From: Blasia pusilla | Lineage: Eukaryota; Marchantiophyta; Marchantiopsida; Blasiales | Assembly (NCBI GenBank): GCA_050084515.1 | Contig: CM114272.1 | Location: 20,088,001 to 20,152,000 of the forward strand | Direction of reading: 5' to 3' | DNA length: 64,000 nt | Part shown: positions 57,292 to 64,000 of the stretch, in pieces | How positions within the stretch are numbered: position 1 is the first letter of the stretch | Layout of the letters: each line of letters starts with the position of its first letter | The notes under the pieces: model-generated | The model's database searches: none | What the model was told of the DNA's origin: nothing | The model's input: only the letters and a program-made list of their open reading frames with translations | Translations under genes and position numbers: made by a program

Positions 57292-60200
57292 TCAGTCACA
57301 AATATAGTTTAGCTCATCACCTTTCCGCCGCTTGAAGTCTTCAAAAACATCATGAATGGTTGAGTCCTTTGTTTGTAAAGACTCCCGTCTTTTCCTCTTT
57401 TGAAGGACCTCTTCTGCAGCAACAATTTTCACCATATCCTGGACAACCTGCTTCTTATCTCCCTTTCTGATAACACGTTTGCCTGATATGGATTGCATGG
57501 ATGCATGGTACCTCCGTGGAACAATGCCATTTTGAAGTTTGCTTCCATTTTGCAGCATGGACATTTTCACTGAAGGATGACTAGGGCTCAGTAACCGCAC
57601 CCGAAGTTTTGGAGCATGGGCTCGAGAACCTGGAAACATCACAGCATATGGAAGGTGGAAGCTCAAGTAAGACTCAGACAAGGAGAAGGGTGTCCTCACT
57701 CAGGAATTGATTGCATTTGAGTAAACACCTAATGTCTCATACATGACTGACTATACCATCTGCTCGGAGCTGCACCCATACAGAATCCATAAGCTTATAT
57801 TCAAGTATCAACCTCCCAGACTTGGCGTCCTGCATTCAAAAGTGAAAACACATCATTTGCCGATCATGAAATCTCTAACAAAGCCCTGAATATCAAATCA
57901 CATACCCTGCTCTACAGGCTAAGGGTTCCCATGCGTAAAAACCATCAGTTTAAGATTTAGATACAACTTCAGTCCAACAAAAAATTGGCGTGGAAGACTG
58001 CAAAGCTTCAATTCGCACACTACTTCAACTTTCTTTTGAGAAGAAGAAGAGTATGTCATTGCCGACTACACTCAAACATAGGTGTAGGAGCAGGATTGTA
58101 CATATGTTCGTGCAGTTTCAGTGAGATACAGCTTTAGATCATTTATTGACCCTCTTCATAAAATAGACAGACAATACTCACAGTGATCTTCACAGTTCCC
58201 GACTGTTTCACCAACGAAAGATTTTCACTTTGTGGAAACTCTTCCATTTCACTACCTGCAGAATCGTTCTCAAGTGGGAGAATAACAGTTCCTTTCTTGT
58301 CCTGTTCAGAGGCAAAACCCAGCACAACAGAAGCTAAGCAACTTCAACTGTCATATATAGTGCAAGAGGTCTTCCTAACTCAGACAGTGGTACCTGTAGA
58401 AGCCGAAAAGGGAGCTGAATTGCAGACTCACTCTTCCAAGTTTGGAGAACAACTGAAGGTCTCCGACTGAAGTGCTATCATGGTTAGTTCATGAATGGTG
58501 AAACTCCATTGAGTGGTTTTGGAAAGGAAGTTCTGTAATTGAGGTGAACACTACACTTGTCCATAGTTCACATCATTTACATCTAATTTCAGACATGGCT
58601 ATGAGCCTAACAATCTATTTTTCCGTTTGGTAAACGTTAAGTCTACATAACACACAGTGTGGAGAGACACTAGAAGTGGCTGCGGATTTACATGGTCATG
58701 GTTTCTTTACATCAATGTCCTCCATGTCTCTGTAAGGAATCAATGAAATAAAGAAGTATGAATGTGTGACCTAAGTTATTTCCAGTGCTTCTCCACCCTT
58801 CATCTAAGGTCCAAATGTTGTAGGAAACATTCTTTTCTAGCACTTTGATGCCAATATGGAGGTAGGTGGGGACATCTAATTAGGGTGACCACTACACTTG
58901 TACGATGTTCACACCATGCACATCTTACTCACTGTGCGTCCCTTGGAACTAGAGGTTGCCATTGACTCTCCACTACACTTGTCCCTAAAGCACACCATTC
59001 ACCCGTGTGTCCTTTCCAGACCTGGTCAAGAAACCAAATCTGCTTCCATTTTTTGTAGGCACCTATTTGAAGTATACAAATAAGCACCTTGGACTTTTAT
59101 TTGAGTCACCAGAGAAATCAGGACTCTCCTTCTCACAGGCTACTCGTGCATATGTTGATACGTATAAAGATGACCACAAATCAACTTCTGGTTGCATTTT
59201 AAGCCTTCTCAACTACAAGAACTAAGTTCATCACCCTCCATCATGCTACACTTTAAAATCCATGACTTCGCAATTTTTTTCTCAGAAAGCTCATATGAAC
59301 AGAATTTTTTCCTTCCCCATCAACTGCGTCTCACCACACAACCAATTCACCGCTTACTCTATGCCATTCAATACTTTCCTACTCAAGGCAAGCTTGGATT
59401 GAATTGAATAATTTCGTTTTCAATTCGTAGTGTACTGCAACAGCAAGTTTCAAGTTCCAGATGTTTTCACCAAAGCTCTTCCTTTGGCCCAACATCCTGA
59501 GGAACTCCATGAGGAGTGTCATCATTTGGACCACAATCCAGACGAACTCCATGGGAGTGTCATCATTTGCTGAGTAGGAGTGTAATTAATTCTTAATAAA
59601 TGCAACTTATTATATTAGAAAGCTTGATCTAGATAGTGATTAGGATTCTCAAGTTGCTATTCTCAGTCCTCGTGTTGTACCAAAACATGCCTAGACATAT
59701 AGAGTACTGTTGAAATTTGTTAATATCTAGCTCAGTCATGCCCTAAAAGTAGTTAGTCGAATACTAACTTAGTTAGCTGGAGACAACTTAGAGCTCCTCT
59801 ATCTTTTTAGGGTAATCTCCAATTAGGCTAGCCACCATCGCGTATTTATGGTATGTATCTGTTCAAGAAGATGTAAGGGTCACAAAAACTCACCCTTATG
59901 TACATATTTAGAGTCAGAAGATAATCCTACAGTGTGCATAGATAGCTTTTGGTGAAGACTCCTGAGGCTCTTGGTGTGTCGTACAGCACTGCCCCTGCTG
60001 CAGAGTGATCCGAGAGAAGGAAGAGAATATTGAGACTAAGTTCTGTGCTTACTAGAGCCTCACTGGAAGGCAGGTCGTTTTGTCTAGATAGCTGATGGAG
60101 ATTGTTTGTGCTCGGTGATGTGAGCCATGTGTGATCTTTGAGCTGCTGACATCCGAGGATCTGTGTTGTGAGTGCAAGGTGTGACTCTGCAGAATCCTCC

Positions 60201-62048
60201 TTAGTATTTGATAGATAGCAAGGAGAGTCACATCATGGTAGGGCTCTGATTTGACAAGTGAGTTATAAACTGATTTGCTGATTGTATACAAGCTGAAATC
60301 ATGGATGATTTACCTGATGCTATTTCTGACTTTGTACAAGGAGATACTTCTGTTAGTCAATCTTTTTCTCATGTACAAGCTCATGTAGACTTTTTATTGG
60401 GCTTCGCCTCATCACTTGCTCAGGCTATTTGGATTCCCACAGTCCTGACACATACATCCTGGATTCCTTTGTGGCACTATGTATTGTAGAACCTTGACCA
60501 TTCTCTCTTATTATACAGATTCTACAAGCTTAGTTCCACTTCTTCAGTTCTTTGCTACCACTACTTCAACAAACTAGCCTGTAATAATTATGAATGCAAG
60601 CATAGCTTCTATGATATGCAGTAGAATAGAATCACCATCCACTTACCTGTAGATAGATGGGTACTCGAACATCATACTTGGGTACAAATACCATCATGGC
60701 CTTTGCATAGATGCTAACAACCTGTGAGAAAATAAGAAAGTTTGTTGTCACCTTTTGATGCATACTACCGGTCATGGGAATATTTGCAATCCAAAAAAGA
60801 AATCTTCTGAGAAGTGATATTATTGATGATGTAGCGCAAACAATAACTTTTCTAAACCACATATAGCTTGTTAATCTTGGCCAAGGGAATGACACAGGAT
60901 GTCAGAGGGACAAAAAACATTCTAAACTACACATACTGGAAAGTGGGTTTCCTTTCCTTTTGTCACTACATCAAGTATCATGAATACTAATGCCTTGAGA
61001 TTATCAAGTAACCCAAGAGGCCTTGAATTGCTGGGCAACAAGTTCTGCTTCTCAAATTCCGGAACCGAATTTTAACAGAGTCTTACCACCGCATGTTCAG
61101 CCTTTGCATGCTTTTGCAAGTACATAAGCAAGTAGAGCTCGTTACACTCCTTTTGTGCTCTTTTGCTGGCACGATGTCGCTCATTGAGGTGGTGCGTAAT
61201 CTGAAATTTCCTGTAATGCTGTAGTTATCATCATTACCAGCATATAATCACCAATCCAGATTCACTCTACTTTCAAGCTCAACCAGGGAGATGACCAACA
61301 GCACAAAACGTACCTCCTTCAACTCCAGCCCATGTAACAAGAGATTTGGGTTTGAATTCGGAGATATGACATTGTTAGCTTTTACAAGTCCCGAGCCCTC
61401 TTTACAGGCAGCCACCAGCATGCGATGAACTAAAACATCAGCATACCGTCGAATTGGTGATGTGAAATGTGTGTAAAATCTGGAGTAAGCCACACCATGA
61501 TCAAAGAAAAATTAAAGCGCACATAGCCAAGCAGTGTATAGAATCAACAGAGGCCCGCCAACTAGATGATTATGAATTATCGACAGTGATGTTAAGGAAA
61601 AAACTTTGAATCCCTGTTAAGATATTAAGAACAAAAAATTTACACGTACAATGGGCCATCACTGCCTATCATTCAAGAATCCTTTTATTCCCGTTTTATT
61701 CCCATGTTCCAACGAGTGCAAAGCACACTTACCATACAACTACAATTTACATGTCGGCCCAACCTTTGTATATTCCTACCAATAACAGGTCATCTTACTA
61801 ACTTCTTTCACTCTCTGTCTTGTATCCTACAGTCTTCAAGGCTTAAAATGGACAAGTCCAACAAGACATCTTCCCTGATTCTGACAAACCTTCATGTTTC
61901 ATCAGCGAAAATGACTGTTGGTTGGTCTAAGGGAAAAGAAACTTTTGAACATGGAGACAAAAAGGCAGTAACAAACATACTCTAAAGCGAGGCCATAGTG
62001 ATAAAATCCTGAGATATCCGATGATTCTGCTGTTGAGCAGTACTCAGC
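57292..62048 (-). CDS. DIS3/RNase II-family exoribonuclease, C-terminal exons
   Basis: Seven exons with GT-AG borders keep one frame of 317 codons plus TGA: 62,048-61,981; 61,479-61,314; 61,200-61,087; 60,721-60,647; 58,301-58,182; 57,829-57,757; 57,629-57,292. The first two give [10 protein letters not shown] joined to [19 protein letters not shown], the signature of the RNB catalytic domain (3'-to-5' RNA degradation). Exon 3 has the family motif [20 protein letters not shown]. Later exons ([47 protein letters not shown]) are the S1-like C-terminal part. The last exon is a basic tail. The N-terminal exons lie beyond 62,048 or outside the window. Which paralogue (DIS3, DIS3L or DIS3L2/SOV type) cannot be settled. 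The intron 60,646-58,302 contains copia debris. Confidence 0.85.
59005..59560 (+). pseudogene. Ty1/copia RNase H fragment in a DIS3-like intron
   Basis: Plus-strand translation gives [15 protein letters not shown], then [20 protein letters not shown] (the copia Y-x-D-x-D-W-A/DRKSTSGY region) and, later, [20 protein letters not shown] (the A-D-I-F-T-K end motif). The parts between are deleted or shifted. It lies antisense to the host gene, in its largest intron. Confidence 0.7.
59708..60235 (+). repeat. Ty1/copia LTR in a DIS3-like intron
   Basis: This 528-bp segment starts TGTTGAAATTTG and ends CATCA, directly followed by TGGTA, the first bases of the initiator-tRNA-Met primer site. The rest of the site does not match. 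Much of it is repeated from 63,589 to the window end. The TG...CA ends and duplication support an LTR. Confidence 0.7.
60236..60500 (+). other. Possible start of a copia internal region
   Basis: It follows the LTR. A 62-codon frame (60,301-60,489) begins [15 protein letters not shown]. This is the right position for gag, but no motif confirms it, and it ends shortly before host exon 60,721-60,647. Confidence 0.3.
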
Positions 62049-63588
62049 CTACCAACATGCACAAACAACACAGCCTTCCTCAGTATACCAGAATCCCAAC
62101 TTTCTTCCAAGACCTCAAGAGTATGTTTGAAAAACAAGAGACTGACAAGCATCTTGATAAGAGTGATAATATTGACATATTCTTTGACTTGTCTGCAGTC
62201 ATGGACAACATTGCATGAATGTCATAGATCCAGACTCTCATCATTAATGACCATCTAACCCATCTAGTAATGATTATGGGTGACGTTGTCAGTTTGAGCC
62301 AATAAACATCAAGATATCTCCAAGATGTCAATTTGTGAAGCACATCCAATGGATTGTGTGCATACGAAGGATCCCGTGGACTTCTTGCCAGGTGTCAGAG
62401 GTCCACGGGATGTTTAATTCAGGCACAGGGTATTTGTTTAGCTCTAAAATCTTTATCAGTCCAGTTATCCATGGCAAAGAATGGAAAAGTCCTTCATGAG
62501 ACAGCTGGTGATTTACAAGACGTAAAGCACAAGAGCTTTGTAAGCTTTCAAAAATAGATCGTAAATATTGAGATTTTAGCATATCCATCAGATCAAGATC
62601 GAAGGTTTTGATCAATGTGGGGTTTGGGTTCTACCATGTGACAGACCTTTTCCAACTATCTCTAACTACTTCTCTAACTTTTCCAACTAGTCCATCATCT
62701 TGTTCTTTAACCTGGGATAAGCTAAGTGTAAGAACATTACGGATATTACCTTTCTCTAAGGTTCTTTTTCTTTATCGTTTTTTTCATCTAGTTAGAATGA
62801 ATGAAAGAATAAACTTTTTGTCCATGGGGACCTCACAAGGCCACAGGATTTAGCTTCACAAAAATTTAAAGCAGTTTGAAAGGAAAGAACCATTAACAGC
62901 TAGTACCTACAGAGGTAATTTCTACCAAGTGATTTTCTCTAGTCTTCAAACACGAATGTAGAAACATAGCGATCTGAACCTGATTCTGCCTAGCCATGAA
63001 TGAACAGAATGAATTCGCTCTCCCGACCTTTGCTCACCTGACCTTCAGGACCGGATGAGCCAAGAGATCCAGGTCTGATGTGATTGTGAAAGGTGCAGTG
63101 GAAAAGATAATGCAGTTCTATAAAAATTTTCCTTCTCAATCTGAAGGTCAGTTGAACTGCATCTGAATCTCCCTACTCCATGGCATAATTTAGTGGGAAT
63201 GGGTGCATAAGATTGAGTATTCGTGAAGATGTTGTAGCACCTCATCCCCTTTTTTTTGAGATTTTTAACCCCTGTTCGTCCATAGCTTCTGGTGCAGATC
63301 CCAATTGATCGAGATGTAGTTGCTGAGTAGTTAGAGATAAAACAGATGGGAAAGCCCCAATCATGGAAAACAAAAAAAAATCAGAGAAACAAAGCCCCAA
63401 AAAAGGGGAGAGCTCCCATTACTAATGGGTTGACAGTGCTATATGATCAAGAAGATTGGCTCAAACACATAGGACCACTCGATTGAAGGTCTGGTATGAC
63501 CATTACTTTAGACACTTTCACTCTTACCATGAAACAATCACTTATTGGTAAAGTATTCAGTTTGTGAACATTTATACCATCACCTTTA
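62049..63588. other. Intron or upstream DNA of the DIS3-like gene
   Basis: No further RNB exon was found with confidence. It contains an inverted pair around GTCCACGGGAT at about 62,364-62,410. Short minus-strand frames (62,328-62,615 and 63,045-63,245) lack family motifs. Confidence 0.4.
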
Positions 63589-64000
63589 TGTTGAAATTTG
63601 ATAATATCTAGTTTAGTCATGCCCTAAAAGTAGTTAGTCAAATACTAACTTAGTTGGATACTAATTTAGTTAGCTAGAGATAACTTAGTGTTCCTCTATC
63701 TTTTTAGGGTAACCTTGAATTAGGGCAATTCTCGAGTTAGGGCTAGCCACCATCTGTTATTTAGGGTATGGATCTGTTCAAGAAGATCTAAGGGCCAGAA
63801 GTGCTCATCCTCATATATATAATGTCTCTGTTTAGAGAGCAGAAGCCAATTCTACAGCATGCACAGTTTTGGTGAGGACTCCTGAGGCTCTTGGTCCTGC
63901 TGCAGAGTGATCAGAGAGTGGGAAGAGGAGATTGAGACTAATTGCTGTGCTTGCTAGAGCCTCACTGGAAGGCAGGTTGTTTTGTCTAGAATGCTGATGG
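63589..64000 (+). repeat. Second copia LTR, cut by the window end
   Basis: It starts TGTTGAAATTTG like 59,708 and follows that LTR closely, including CATGCCCTAAAAGTAGTTAG and GCCTCACTGGAAGGCAGG, with small insertions. Either a solo LTR or the 5' LTR of an element continuing beyond the window. Confidence 0.75.

Noticed and set aside
58540-59000. Three copies of a CACTACACTTGT...CACA-like word as a possible element end
   Set aside because: The copies are short and irregularly spaced, and no boundaries or duplications could be defined.
1-64000. CRISPR arrays, rRNA or tRNA genes
   Set aside because: No regularly spaced repeats with unique spacers and no recognisable rRNA or tRNA sequences were seen. 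A covariance-model scan would be needed to exclude small RNAs fully.

Overview
The window looks like nuclear DNA of a plant (streptophyte), probably not a flowering plant. The two recognisable host genes are a plant-type GT14 glycosyltransferase and an intron-rich DIS3/RNase II-family exoribonuclease gene. Almost everything else is transposable-element DNA. The exact lineage cannot be fixed from the sequence. The non-angiosperm suggestion rests only on the unusual retroelements.

Layout: 1-2,480 holds unassigned DNA and a diverged fragment of a LINE with a restriction-like endonuclease (RLE). 2,485-12,815 is a long Ty3/Gypsy-like element on the minus strand (copy A). 14,700-14,854 is a hAT-like MITE, followed by a 1.35-kb deletion derivative of the copy A family (14,887-16,231). 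18,405-27,781 is a second long element of the same type but another subfamily (copy B). 29,012-31,224 is an RLE LINE on the plus strand. 33.6-34.4 kb holds MITE-like repeats. 34,951-37,243 is a truncated third element (copy C). 37.2-38.7 kb is a block studded with the nonamer AAGACTCTT. 43-47 kb holds MITE-like repeats, palindromes and a Ty1/copia remnant. 47,467-49,835 is a second LINE copy on the minus strand. 50,220-51,374 is the intact intronless GT14 gene. 55-57 kb may hold exons of an unrecognised gene. 57,292-62,048 is the 3' part of the DIS3-like gene, with Ty1/copia debris in one intron. A copia LTR starts at 63,589.

The main discovery is the minus-strand element family. The order is gag with a CCHC knuckle, aspartic protease, a complete C5-cytosine DNA methyltransferase (motifs I, IV, VI, VIII, IX and X visible), reverse transcriptase, RNase H, DDE integrase, then a C4HC3 PHD finger at the integrase C-terminus. 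It therefore carries both a potential DNA-methylation writer and a potential histone-tail reader.

Two further features are unexpected. First, the termini are split direct repeats (A1 - genes - B1 - A2 - B2), as in PAT/DIRS tyrosine-recombinase elements, yet the enzyme is a DDE integrase. The outer ends are TGTC and GACA with 4-bp target duplications, and the internal A2/B1 joint reads GACA-NN-TGTC, like two joined ends. Second, just inside the 5' repeat, where a tRNA primer site would lie, there are 12-13 nt exactly complementary to the predicted 5' end of the element RNA, which starts 30-31 bp downstream of a TATA box. That implies Tf1-like self-priming. Both subfamilies show these features although most of their repeat sequences are unrelated. 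All copies here are broken by stops, frameshifts or deletions, so present activity is not claimed.
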